A model generated the notes under the pieces. It worked only from the letters and a program-made list of their open reading frames with translations, was not told the DNA's origin and did not search any database. A program made the position numbers and the translations under genes. Shown in pieces: positions 12,487-32,100 of a stretch of DNA of 49,364 nt; the first letter of the stretch is position 1; each line of letters begins with the position of its first letter. The stretch is from Reclinomonas americana ATCC 50394 (lineage: Eukaryota > Jakobida > Jakobea > Jakobida): assembly GCA_048213135.1 (NCBI GenBank), contig PS015197.1, positions 72,971 to 122,334 on the forward strand, read 5' to 3'.

Positions 12487-15400
12487 GTTGAACGTATCCA
12501 GCCAGGTAATTCCTCCGTCTCTATTATTGCATATACTTCTCGGTCTTCTTTCTCTCTTTGTGTTCACACTTGTTCCCCAAACGGTTGTTGTCCCTTATAT
12601 ATCTCTGTTGCACTTATCCAGCCAAAATGTTCACCTCCTCTTCTGTTGCACACGCACTCTCTTTGTGGTTCATTCCCCTCACACATGTCGTCGTCACAGG
12701 AGTGGCCGAACACCAACTGGCATCTGGTGTAATCGTGGACATGGACGCCGCACTAAAGGAGGCCGAGAGGACGCCAGTTGCCGCCGAGAAGCAAAAGCCG
12801 TCACGGAAACAGGCTCGCCAGAACTCGTTTGTGCTGCAAAATAGTTGCGCCGTCTCTGTGAAGAATAGAAGCTGGTGCGGCAGAGAAGCTCACTCTCTCC
12901 TTGCCCTGGGCAGTTGAGCAAGCGGGGCGTGCGAGTCAGCGCGGTTTCCAAAAGCTGACACCGCGCCTGGAGACGGAGCTGGGTGCCATGCGCGACGACA
13001 TGAAACAGAAAGCAGGTGCGGCGGCGACCTCTCTCTCTCTCTCTCTCTTGTTCTCTCGCTCTTTGTCTCTGTATCTCGCGCAGGCACTCCTCCTGTCTTA
13101 GTTTCTCCGACCTGTGCATCCTTTCCTCTGTCACAGTCGTCTCTCCGTTTTCCACATACTCACCACCCTATTGCCCCGCTTGCAGACGCCCAAGGCATCG
13201 ACGTGCACACGTGGCTGCAGAAGAACTGGAGCATTATTCAACCAAAGCCACCGCCACCACCAACGCCGCGGGTGGCCGAAAATGCCATGATTGTCGGCAT
13301 GCTCACGCCGGCAGTGGTGACGGCGCAGCGGAGATCCTTGGTGAGCTGCCTGCTGTCCTTCTCGTTTGCAGCGTTTCCGCTCACCCTCTTGTGGCATCAG
13401 TTTGAGAAGCGCGAGCTCCGTGCGCTCGAAGTCAAGATCAAGAAGCACGACGAGATCGACGAGCGCGCCGAGCACACCAGTCGCAAGTTGGAGGAGGTGG
13501 AGGATCGCATGCAGAGGATTGCGAGGAAGGTGTGTGTGGGTGAAGGGGCGGGGACGGAGAGGGAGATGGACGAAGTAGGAAAGGGGAAGGGTGACTGGTC
13601 GAGGGTTGAGGGTCGAGGGTTGAGGTTCGAGGGTCGAATGTTGAGGGTTGAGGGTTGAAGGTCGAGGGTAGAGGGTTGAGGGTTGAGGGTTGAGGATCGA
13701 GGGTCGAGGGTTAAGGGTTGAAGGTCGAGGGTTGCCTTTTCTCTTGTCTATCGCAGATCGTTTTCTTCTTTTCTTATTCACGCACACGCATTCTGTCTGT
13801 TCTCGTCCTTTCTCTTTCACGTTTTTTTCTTTTTATGCTTTCCCTTCCACATCTATTTCTTCCCCATTTTCTCTTTCTTTTTCAATCCTGTTCTCCTACT
13901 TACGCACTTGTCTCCACTTTCCTTCTCCTCATTCCCTTCCACCCTTCCCCTTCCACCCCTCTCCTTCCACCCTTCCCCTTCCACCCTTCCACTTCCACTC
14001 TTCCTCTTCCATCCTTCCCCTTTTCACCCTTCCTTTATCCAGCCTTCCCCTATCCACCCTTCCTCTTCCACCCTTCTCCTTCCACCCTTCCCCTTCCACC
14101 CTTCTCCTTCCACCCTTCTCCTTCCACCCTTCTCCTTTCTCCCTTCTCCTTCCACCCTTTCCCTTTCCACCCTTCCCTTTCCACCCTTCCCTTTNNNNNN
14201 NNNNNNNNNNNNNNNNNNNNNNNNNNNNNNNNNNNNNNNNNNNNNNNNNNNNNNNNNNNNNNNNNNNNNNNNNNNNNNNNNNNNNNNNNNNNNNNNNNNN
14301 NNNNNNNNNNNNNNNNNNNNNNNNNNNNNNNNNNNNNNNNNNNNNNNNNNNNNNNNNNNNNNNNNNNNNNNNNNNNNNNNNNNNNNNNNNNNNNNNNNNN
14401 NNNNNNNNNNNNNNNNNNNNNNNNNNNNNNNNNNNNNNNNNNNNNNNNNNNNNNNNNNNNNNNNNNNNNNNNNNNNNNNNNNNNNNNNNNNNNNNNNNNN
14501 NNNNNNNNNNNNNNNNNNNNNNNNNNNNNNNNNNNNNNNNNNNNNNNNNNNNNNNNNNNNNNNNNNNNNNNNCAGGCATGAGATCGGCAGAAAGACAAGG
14601 TATCTCAGTCGGAAGGCAGAAACAGCTGTGGTTCGTTGCCACGGAAAGGAAGCGCACGGAGTCATGACGCTTTGAGCCTCGACCAATGGGCTGAGTCAGT
14701 ATATCAAGCGTCTCCCGCTGCAGTTGAGAAGGAGAATAGAACAGGAGAGAGTTGGAAGAGGGAGAAGTTCAAGTGCCCCCGAGAGTGGGGAAGATGGACG
14801 ACTATGCACTCCTCTTCCTCCTTCTTCTGCTTCTTGTTTTTCTTCTTGTTCTTCTTCATCTTCTTTGTGTGTTTGTGTGTGTTGCCAGTGACCACAGTTA
14901 GAGTCGGGGAAGAAGCCTGTGCTCACTAAATGTAACTAATTCGGCTTCTCTCTCTCCCTCCATCTCTCTCTCTCTCTCTCTCACCCCAAAACAGCGACAG
15001 CCTGGAGAGCCCTGCCAGCATCCAGTCGACCCCACGCACCCCACGACGACCAGCCACTCCTCGCGGCGGTGCCTCGGGTAGCGGTGGAGCTGCAGCCGGA
15101 GGACGCCAGGAGATCTACTCGCAGCTTCCCATGTACGTCTGTCCGTCTCTCACCCTACGTCCCTTCTTCTATCTCACCCCCGCCCCTCTCGCGCAGTGAT
15201 GAGGTGTGCAAGATCTACGTCGAATTCTGCAAGCGCCGACTGGAGGAGCACGACCGCCTGGTCGACGCCTTTTACGATCGTCTCGACGAGATGCGACAGC
15301 GGAGAGATGTGCTGGCCGCCGCCGCCATGCTTAGCGGGCAGCCAGTGGTGCTGGACTACGACCTGCCGACGTACCCGGTGGTGAATTTTGTGCCGCTGCC

Positions 15401-15647
15401 CGAGGAAGAGGAGGAATTGCTACAAAAGGGTCGCCTGATGTTGGCCGCCTGGCGCGCCGGCGCAGAGGAGAGGGTGGCTGCTGCTGCGACGGCGGAGGCC
15501 GCACCGGCTGCTGTACCAGTTGTTGTCGAGGCAGAGGTGAAGCTCAGTGCGCCGCCGCCGGCACCGAGCAAGCCGGTGGTGATTCCTCCAATCGATCTGG
15601 CGGCGGCGGCGGCCAGGGCGGCGGCCGAGTTGGAGAAGGAGAGTTGA
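8696..15647 (+). CDS. Ser/Pro-rich coiled-coil protein with one possible membrane segment (interrupted by gaps)
   Basis: Splice-consistent exons are about 8696-8859 (tentative), 10724-10801, 10882-11188, 11258-11426, 12700-12843, 12914-13015, 13186-13529, 14995-15132 and 15197-15647 (stop TGA). Neighbouring exons join in frame where no gap intervenes. At least one exon is probably missing in each of the gaps 8860-9730, 11587-12299 and 14195-14572. The product has a low-complexity Ser/Pro region (SPRTPGSPRQGPPLELEYP), then an Arg-rich segment. The 13186-13529 exon carries the hydrophobic VSCLLSFSFAAFPLTLLW followed at once by a charged heptad-like helix (FEKRELRALEVKIKKHDEID, then EHTSRKLEEVEDRMQRIARK). 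The last exon has a second helix (KIYVEFCKRRLEEHDRLVDA) and an Ala/Glu-rich tail ending ELEKES. This suggests a membrane-anchored coiled-coil protein. I cannot assign a family. Confidence 0.6.
8860..9730. other. Assembly gap (871 N)
   Basis: The gap interrupts the first tentative exon of the plus-strand coiled-coil gene, so its N-terminus is unknown. From 9731 to 10420 there is GA/CT-rich sequence with no supportable exon. Confidence 0.9.
10418..10685. repeat. CT-rich 12-bp minisatellite (ctccttctccct unit)
   Basis: From about 10555 the unit ctccttctccct repeats almost perfectly. Looser CCTTCTCCTTGCCCC variants precede it. It lies directly upstream of the 10724 splice acceptor and probably serves as part of an overlong pyrimidine tract. 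Confidence 0.85.
11587..12299. other. Assembly gap (713 N) between CT tracts
   Basis: Flanking phases show that coding sequence of the coiled-coil gene is missing here: the exon ending at 11426 finishes in phase 0, while the exon starting at 12700 needs one preceding base. Confidence 0.8.
12300..12404. other. CG/TA-rich anomalous segment beside a gap, probably artefactual
   Basis: The sequence consists of cgtcgtcgt, cggttcggttcg and tacgtacgtcg strings, unlike anything else nearby. It sits between a gap and a perfect CT microsatellite. The only similar composition is at 18651-18826, also beside a gap and a microsatellite. Confidence 0.6.
12405..12483. repeat. (CT)n microsatellite
   Basis: An uninterrupted CT dinucleotide run of about 75 bp. 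It is intronic in the coiled-coil gene. Confidence 0.95.
13590..13735 (+). repeat. Telomere-like TTGAGGG/TCGAGGG heptamer tract
   Basis: About 145 bp built from the heptamer ttgaggg and variants tcgaggg, ttcgaggg and gaaggtcgaggg, in an intron directly after the coiled-coil exon ending at 13529. It resembles degenerate TTTAGGG-type telomere sequence but is internal and imperfect. Confidence 0.75.
13920..14194. repeat. CTTCTCCTTCCACC 14-bp minisatellite
   Basis: Units of the form cttccccttccacc and cttctccttccacc repeat to the gap at 14195. Array length probably caused the 378-N gap (14195-14572). Confidence 0.85.
14573..14994. other. Intron-like sequence after gap
   Basis: No coding frame can be fixed. 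The exon starting at 14995 needs a preceding exon ending in phase 2, whereas the last visible exon (13529) ends in phase 0, so one exon is probably lost in the 14195-14572 gap. Confidence 0.5.
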
Positions 15648-16099
15648 TGGCGGAGGGGGAGGTTGTGGTAAAACGATTTGTGTTGTTGTTGTTGTGGTTG
15701 TTGTTGTTGTCTATGCACGTGGGGAAGCATCGTGTTTGTCGTATTGCGTCTGGGCAGCTTTGTTTGTTTTTCTCGAGCTGACGAGTGTGCAGTTTCCACT
15801 GCATTATCAACGCTGTCCTAAAAAGACTGGGAGAGAACCAAAACAAAGAGACATGCATGCTGCTGGTCATCGGAGAACAATCGCAGTTGGCGAAGCACCC
15901 AAGGTTGCCCAGCTCTCTGACACTCCCTCTCTCCTTCTTCCTCCTCCTCCTCCGCGCTTCACATCACAGCTTGTCACCATTTCATCTTGCTGTTCGGATC
16001 AACGAATCTTCATTGCTTCTCTTCTCTCTTGGCCTCTCTTCGTTTCTTGCATCACGCAGTGCGCGCGTGTGTGCGAAACAACAACCAAGACACACACAG
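15648..16099 (+). promoter_or_regulatory. 5' flank of tandem gene A, conserved in genes B and D
   Basis: From about 15850 to 16099 the sequence closely matches the 5' flanks of genes B (about 25008-25246) and D (about 40960-41200). Shared blocks include ggttgcccag(c/t)tctctgacact, a cttcctcctcc tract, ttcgtttcttgcatcacgcag and gcgcgcgtgtg(t)gcgaaacaac, just before the start codons. It presumably contains promoter and 5' UTR. I cannot place a TATA box or start site. Confidence 0.5.
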
Positions 16100-24062
<7,963 letters not shown>

Positions 24063-25246
24063 ACCAAGCAATTTAAGTTGGTGATGGAGAAGGAATGGAT
24101 GTGGAGAGGAAGACACTGCCGTGGATGGAAGACGGTATATTTGCACCTGCGCGTGGTGAGGGAGTGAGAGTCAGGCAGAAGGGGGAATGAGAGAGGGGAG
24201 AGATTCCGCTGGGCAAGCAGCACATGCAAAGTTGTGTTTGCGGGATCAATAGAGCTTGTCGAAAGAGAAGAAGAAGAAAGCAGAAACCCCAGTGCACCAA
24301 GAGGAACACTTCTGAGCGGCAGCCTTGTGTTGTGAGGGCTGGACTGTGAATGTGAGTCGTCTCTTTGTGCACCTGACTATTGTTGTTGTCGTACAAGGAA
24401 GAGCAAGACGAGTGAAGGAAGATTGGAGCCGGGGACCATCATGCAACTCACAAGGCGAATGAATGCTGTTGTACGTGGAGCCGCCCGGAGGCATCTATTC
24501 CATTAGTGATGTTGCTCACTCTCACCAACATCGGACACGAAAATGGCTGTCTTGTTGACCAAGTTTAGCCGTGTTGGGAAACAACGTTCTTCGATGTTCG
24601 TGGCAGTGGCAGAGCAGCACGTCGCTGGTAAAGGATGGCGAGGGATCCGGAGTCACCCATCGCGAGATTGCACAGGTAACACGTGTTCTAGTGGATCGAT
24701 GCGGATGATCAGAAGGAAGTGATGCCTTTGTTGGGTCTGTTGATACTCATGCACCTACACTTGACCACCACCTCAGCGGGTGCGCTTGGAATGCCGTCTT
24801 GATGACGATCAGGGTTGTTGGTGTTTAAACGAGTTCGTAACCTTCTCGTTGTGTTTTGTCGCGTCTCTTCCTCGGTATCCATCGCCCTGATGCAGCTGCT
24901 CGTGTGCTCTGTTGTCCTCTATGAGGAGTTGTTGTACATTATCACCTCAGCACCCAGCTTGCCTGATCCATGTTCTCTCCAGAAGAGAGAGAGATTAAAA
25001 GCAAAGAAACATGAATTGCTGGTCATGGAGAACAATCGCAGTTGACAGTTGACGATGCACCCAAGGTTGCCCAGTTCTCTGACACTCCCTCTCTCCTTCT
25101 TCTTCCTCCTCCCTCCCCTTCCCATAATAGCTTGTCACCTTTCATCTTTGTTCGGATCATCGAATCTTCATTTGCTTTCTCACTCTTCGTTTCTTGCATC
25201 ACGCAGCGCGCGCGTGTGTGCGAAACAACAACAGAGACACACACAA
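24063..25246. other. Intergenic spacer A-B, copy 1 of a conserved spacer
   Basis: Near-identical blocks recur in the B-C and C-D spacers, for example about 24480-24650 versus 33865-34020 and 40450-40610, and about 24700-24980 versus 34070-34340 and 40660-40930. The first half is the 3' flank of gene A and the second half the 5' flank of gene B. Short open frames occur on both strands, but stops and length differences between the copies argue against a conserved protein. Confidence 0.65.
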
Positions 25247-25584
25247 ATGGCCGCTCGACGTCCTCCTCCATCTCACTCACCAACAACAACAACAACAACT
25301 CCTTCGCTGCCAATGTCTGCCTCGTCTCCGTGCGACGACGACGAGAAAGCAGACATGATGTTCATCGACAGCAAGCAGCATGTGACGACGATGAAGTTGA
25401 TGCATTCCTCCTCTCTCTCCATCAACATCAACGATGATGATGAAGAAAAGAAGAAGAAGAGCGCATCGGGGTCGTCTGCTCATCGTGGTGTGCCTGCGAT
25501 GGCAAGGCGACGAGTGCCTGCCTCTTCTTCTTCTTCCACGTCTGTCACCACCACCAGTGTCACTGCCAAGAAAGGTGTGTGTGC

Positions 25585-25624
<40 letters not shown>

Positions 25625-26060
25625 GTGCATCTTCATCTCTCTCTCTCCTTGTTCCTGTTGCGCTTGTGTGTTGCTTGTGTTCTCTTTGCGCCCTTCATGT
25701 GGCCACAACTGTGCGTACTCCCCCCCTCTCCCTCTCTGTGTGTCTGTGTGGCTGTGTTGAGCTCCGCATCTGCTTTCCCCTCAATGTGATGATGATGATG
25801 ATGGTGGAGAGTGCATCGTTTCTCTCTCCTCCTCCTCCTCCTTCTTCCTCCTCTTCCTCCTCCTCCTCTCTCTCTTCCTCACCTCTCTCTTTTTCTTCTT
25901 CTTTCTTCTTCTTCTTATTCACGTTCTTGTTCTTGTTCTTCTCCTTCACCTCTTTCTCCTCTTCATTCTTGGTCTTGTCTTCCTTTTTTGTCTCCGTTGG
26001 TCATCTTGTTCTTCCTCCTTCTCATTCTCCTCCTCCTTCTTCTTCTCCTCCTCCTCCTAT

Positions 26061-26104
<44 letters not shown>

Positions 26105-29100
26105 TCTTCTTCTCTCTCTCTTCTTCTTCTTCTTCTCCTCCTCCTCCTCCTCCTCCTCCTCCTCCTCCTCCTCCTCCTCCTCCTCCTCCTCCTCCTGCTG
26201 TTGTTCTTGTTCTTGTTCTTGTTCTTCCTCATGGATTGTCGTTGCTTCATTCCCTGTTGCAGAAGCAGCTGGCCTCGTGAAAGACAAGAAGGATAAGAAG
26301 CACGCCGACGAGAGCACAGCCGCCATTGTCGCTGCCCGAAGTGACGCGGAGAATCGCACTGGGCAGGGTGCGTCTCTCTCTCTCTCTCTCTCTCTTGCAG
26401 TCTGTGGTGTTCTCGCGTCATGAGATGTCTCACCTGGGCGGTGCATGCACACAGCTGCTCACCAGGAGCACATGGAACACACAGCGATGGAACGCATCGT
26501 CGAGGTACAGTGATTGTGTATCATCCCAAGATGAGCATGCCTCATACTGAATTCTCTCCCTCTCTCTCTTGGCATGATTGCGCAGCAACGAGCGAGGAGG
26601 CGGCGAGTCGACTCGTCTCAGGTGGATCACAGCGAGGACTTGCCTGCACGTGATTCAGTTGAGACATCATCCCGCAAGCGTTCTCTGGAGGTGAGCTCTG
26701 ATGCGGCTCGCATCTCAATGTCTCTCTCGCGTGTATCATTGTTGACACCTGATGTTTCTCTTCATTATCTGCAGATGAATGCATCCAGCGATGAAGAGCT
26801 TGCACCGCCAAAGAAGAAAAAGAAGGTGTGAATTCTCTGCTGCTGACATTGTGGTGCATGTTCATCGATCTGCATTTGGGTTCTTTTGTGTCAACGATGC
26901 GTGTTGTGATTCACAGCGCGGCGAGACTCGAGCTGCCAAAAAGCCAGTGGAGTTGAGCGCAGACGAGAAGCTTCTGCTGAACAAGCTGCTTGTTGCGTGT
27001 GCTTGTCACTCTGTCATCATTGCGATCCACCTTGCTCCTTCTCCCTCCTCGTTGCACTCACCATTCTATCTGTGTCACTCGCAGCGATGCAATCGAAAGA
27101 GGATTCTGGTGAAAGCATTCGGCCTGATGGCACCCATTGTTCAGAAATCCGCAGTCATCCACCATCAGAGCGTTGTCTTCGAGATGGCCTGTGACGAATG
27201 CGGGGTTCCGTTGTCGGAGCCGGGTCGCACTTCGTCTGCAGTCAAGAGTGCATTTGGCAATAGTCTTGGCGAAACTGCCAGCTATTCACGCCGCAAAACG
27301 CCTAAATCAGTGGAGGGTGTGCTACATCGCGTGAGCATTTTCATCGAGGTGAGCAAGCAGGTGTCTGTGAACGACTGTGGCATGTGAACCAACGTGCAGA
27401 TGATTGCAATCTGCAGATGAGCCAGCTCTCTGGCGAGGCTCTGGTGGATGCTGTTGAGAGTCCGCTGATTGTGGTGGATGAGCGCGGGTTTTCGGAGGTG
27501 CGTTTGTTTTGCCAGATCTTCTGTGTCTGTTGTGATTATGTCGACTGACTTACGTTCACTCGGCTGTATGTGACAGGAGTCGTGGGAGAGATTGCCAACA
27601 GAATTTAAAAATAAGAAAGATCATCTTCTGCCATTTGTCAAACAGGCCATATATGTGATGCGCGAGTGTGATGGTCTCATGGCTGCTCTGCTTCGAGATG
27701 GCTGTCTGTCGGATGCGGAGATTGCACGTGCCGTCACGTGGTGCCGTTCAAAAGGTCTGCAATCTCATGCCGCTGTTGGTGTTGCTGGTGTTGGTGTTGC
27801 TGGTGTTGGTGTTGACCAGCGCCACGCAGAATATGGGGATGTGAAGATGGTGGTGAAGAAGGAGGAGGAAAATGACGGAGAGGGTGATGTCGTCAAGTTC
27901 GAAGACGGTGACATCAAGGTATGCAGCAATAGTGTACGAGCAACAAAAGCTGCGGGCACGCAAGTCTTCGTCGACAATCGATATCTTGTGCGTTCACAGG
28001 CGGATGCGGGGAGTGACGATGACGAGGAAACAGAGCCAAGCAAGGTACGGCGGTGCCCGATGTTTCTGGATGGTTGTCTGAGGCAGATGTTGATTGTGGA
28101 TGTTTTATGGGACGTGCATTTGCAGCACGTCAAGTGTGGTCGCCGTGTGCCGGATGTGGATTTGAGCAAGGACGAGCGGATGGTGCTGGACAGACTGCAT
28201 GTTGCGTGTGTATGTTCACAACACCTCAGCAAGGCAGAGTGATTGACACAGCCATGGCTTTGCCATAACACCTGATGCTTGTGCATGTGTGCGAACAGCG
28301 ATGCAACAAAAAGAAGATACTGGTGACGGCATTCGGCATCATGGCGCCCATTGTGAAGCCATCCGCAGCCTTGCATCATCAGCGGGTTATGTTTGAACTC
28401 GCCTGCAAGGAGTGCGGCATTCCTTCGTCAGGAACTGGTTCTCCGTCGTCCGCAGTAAAGGAAGCATTCGGCAGGAGCCTCGGCAAGGTCGTCCAAAATG
28501 CACGCACCAACACACCCAAGTCTGTTGAAGGAGTGCTCCAGAGCATGAGCAGCTTCATCGAGGTAAGCAAATGTCTGTTCTGTCTATCCCGCGTGACTGG
28601 AATGTGAGCCAACATCACTGCGTGTACAACTCTGCAGAAGAGTGAACTTCGTGGTGGTGCTCTGGCGGATGCTATTGAGAGACCACTGATTGTGGTGGAT
28701 GAACGAGGCCATTCTGAGGTGGGCTAACTTTCTGTTGTGTGCTATCTGCATTTCTTGGTTGTGTCGACTCACTTGCTTTGTTCACGATGTCCGTCGTGCT
28801 GCAGGACTCATGGAAGATGTTGGAGATGACGCAGAAGAAGAACGACCGTCTCCTGCCGTTCATCGCCCAGGTCGCGCAGGCCCTGCGTGAATGTCCTGGC
28901 TTTCGGACGATTCTGATTCGAGACGGCTGTCTCTCCGAGGCGGAGATCGCACGGGCCGCAGAGTGGTGCGGCGACAGAGGTTTGATGGCATCCTTGTGTT
29001 GTACTGTATGCATGGCGTCAGGACTGACAAGCGAGATGCAGCTCTACTGGAGGCGACGGTGCTGAAGAAAGAAGAGATGAAGGAGGAAGAGGAGGAGGAG

Positions 29101-32100
29101 GAATGGGAAGATGATTCAAGGGTCGACGGGGGAGAAGATAAAGACGACGGCATGGATGAAGCTGACAGGAGGAAGGTATGACCATGGATGATTGGACAAG
29201 TGCACGTTGTGGCAACATCTCATCTGTACATGCACAGCGACGAGGGAGAGGTCCTGCAACAATGAGCAAGGACGAGCAACTGATGCTGGCAAGGCTGCTT
29301 GTTGAGTGTGCTTGCTGTCGAGTGTCCTTGCGTAAGTCGTCTTGCTCATTGTGTGTTCATCGCACCACCCATGTGTTACATGCGAGAGCAGTGCTGTAAC
29401 AAGAAGACGATACTGGTGACGGCTTTTGGCATCATGGCGCCGTGTGTGATGGAATCCACTGTCCGTCGTCATCAGCGAGTTCTTGTTGAACTCGCCTGCA
29501 AGGAGTGTGGCATCTCGACATCGAAAGCAGGACGGCTTTCGTCGGCAGTCGTCAACTCATTCAGCAAGAGTCTTGGCGAATTCGTCCAAAAGGCACGCGC
29601 CAAGACGCCCAAGTCTGTTGAGGGAGTACTCCAGATGACGAGCGACTTCATTGAGGTGAGCATCGATCATCTTCTTCCGCAAGTTTATCAATGATGAGCG
29701 CTAACATATGTGCCATTATGCAGAAGAGTGAACTGTGCGATTCGGCTCTGGCGGATGCGATTGAGAGGCCGCTGTTTGTGTTGGATGAACGTGGTCATTC
29801 GGAGGTGTGTGGCTTCCCCGCGATCAGTGTGCTCTGCGCGCGCGTTGTTTCTCACGTTCTGTGCTTTTAAATTCGGATGTCAGGAATCGTCACTCTTGCC
29901 AGGGATGAAGCGCAACATACAGAATCCTCTTCTGCCATTCTTCACACAGGCCGTGGATGCTCTTCGCAACTGCCCGGGTCTGCTGGCCATTCTGCTTCGA
30001 GACGGTTCTCTTTCCGAGGCGGAGATTACTCGTGCCGTCAAGTGGTGCCGTGAACGAGGTTTGGTTGCGTGACACACATTTTTTGCAAATTGTGAATACT
30101 CTGACAAACAGGCGACAGCTGTGAGGGAGATGGAGATGGTGAAGAAAGAGGAGAAGAGGGAGGAAGAGCAGAAGGATGATGGTGACGGCAGCGAGAATGA
30201 AGACGATAACGGGGAGGGGAAAAGGAGACACAAGGTACGCCCGTCGCTGCTATCTATGAACGTGAATGATGGGTGCATTTCAAACGGCATTGTTCGCAAT
30301 CGCAGCGCCACGAAAATGGTCTTGCAAATTTGGGCATCAACGAGCAACTGATGCTCGCGAGACTACATGTTGCGTGTTGCTGTTGCCTCTCTGCTCGGCT
30401 CCTCTCTTCCACTCACCCACCGCGTATACGAACAGGGCTGCAACAGGAAGGGGATGCTGGTAAAGGCATTTGGCCTCATGGCACCCCTGACCATGCCGTC
30501 CACAGTCACAAATTATCAGCGCCTACACGTCCAGCTTGCTTGTGGCGAATGCGGAATACCGTCAGAGGGACCTGGCTGTCCGTCATCCGCTGTCATGTGT
30601 GCATTCGTCAAGAGTCTTGCCAATAGTGCCAACACGGCACGCTACAAGACGCCCAAATCAGTGGAGGGCGTCCTCAAGAGTGTGAGCAACTTCATCGAGG
30701 TAAGTTTCCTTGTGTTGACATTCAACAGTGACGTGCCTGCCAGCTGACCTGCCTTCCATTGTGTGCATGTGGAATCATAAGGAAAGCGGTCTTCGAGGAG
30801 CCGAGCTGGCGAAATCTGTCGAGAGACCTCGAATTGTAATTGACGAGCGCGGCTTCTCGGAGGCATGTGGACGTCAGTTATGTTCGCTGTTGTGTGCCGA
30901 TGATGTTGTCTCACTTTCTCGATTCTCGGGTGACAGGAATCAGCAAACCTGATGCAGGTTATCGGCAAGCAAAATAATCTTCTGCCGTTCGTCACACAGG
31001 CCATGCAGGCTCTCCACAACTGCCCTGGCCTGCTGGCCGCTCTGCTGCGAGACGGTTGCCTTTCCGAGGCGGAGATTACACGTGCCGTCGAGTGGTGCAG
31101 TGAACGAGGTTCGGCTGCGTGACATTCATTGCTACACAGTTTGTGCGTGTGCTGACAAGCAGACGACAGCTCTGAGGGAGATGGAGATGATGAAGAAAGA
31201 GAAGAAGAGCGAGGACGATGAACAGGCGGATGATGACGACGGCAGCGAGAATGAGGACGACGACGGGGAGGGGAAAAGGAGACACAAGGTACGCCCATCA
31301 CTGCTATCTATATAATGAGACGTGAATGATGCGTGGATCTCAAAGCTGCATGGTTCTCAACCACAGCGCCACAAGAGTGGCCCTGCGAAGTTGAGCATCA
31401 ACGAGCAGCTAATGCTCACGAGACTACATGTTGCGTGTTGCTGTTGCCTCTCTGCTCGGCTCCTTACTCCCACTCACCCAACGAACATGCGAACAGGGCT
31501 GCAACAGGAAGGTGGTGCTGGTGAAGGCATTCGGCCTCATGGCACCCGTGGTGATTGGGTCCACTGTCCACCATCATCAGCGCGCTCTCTTCCAATTTGC
31601 CTGTGACGAATGCGGCATGCCATCAGAGGGACCAGGCTGCCCATCATCCGCAGTCATGTCTGCATTTGTCAAGAGTCTTGCCGATAGTACCAAGACTGCA
31701 CGCAACCAGNNNNNNNNNNNNNNNNNNNNNNNNNNNNNNNNNNNNNNNNNNNNNNNNNNNNNNNNNNNNNNNNNNNNNNNNNNNNNNNNNNNNNNNNNNN
31801 NNNNNNNNNNNNNNNNNNNNNNNNNNNNNNNNNNNNNNNNNNNNNNNNNNNNNNNNNNNNNNNNNNNNNNNNNNNNNNNNNNNNNNNNNNNNNNNNNNNN
31901 NNNNNNNNNNNNNNNNNNNNNNNNNNNNNNNNNNNNNNNNNNNNNNNNNNNNNNNNNNNNNNNNNNNNNNNNNNNNNCTGACTCCTGCCAGAGTACGCAA
32001 AGTGAGCAAGCTAACATCGATTCACAGAACCACACACCCAGAAGACATGCCTCACAGTAGCCGCAATCGTCAATCACAATCAGTGGTCTCTCGACAGCAT

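Noticed and set aside
25811-26300. Poly-Leu/Ser/Pro open frame upstream of exon 2 in gene B
   Set aside because: It is microsatellite sequence in intron 1. The same position in genes A, C and D has different repeat types and lengths.
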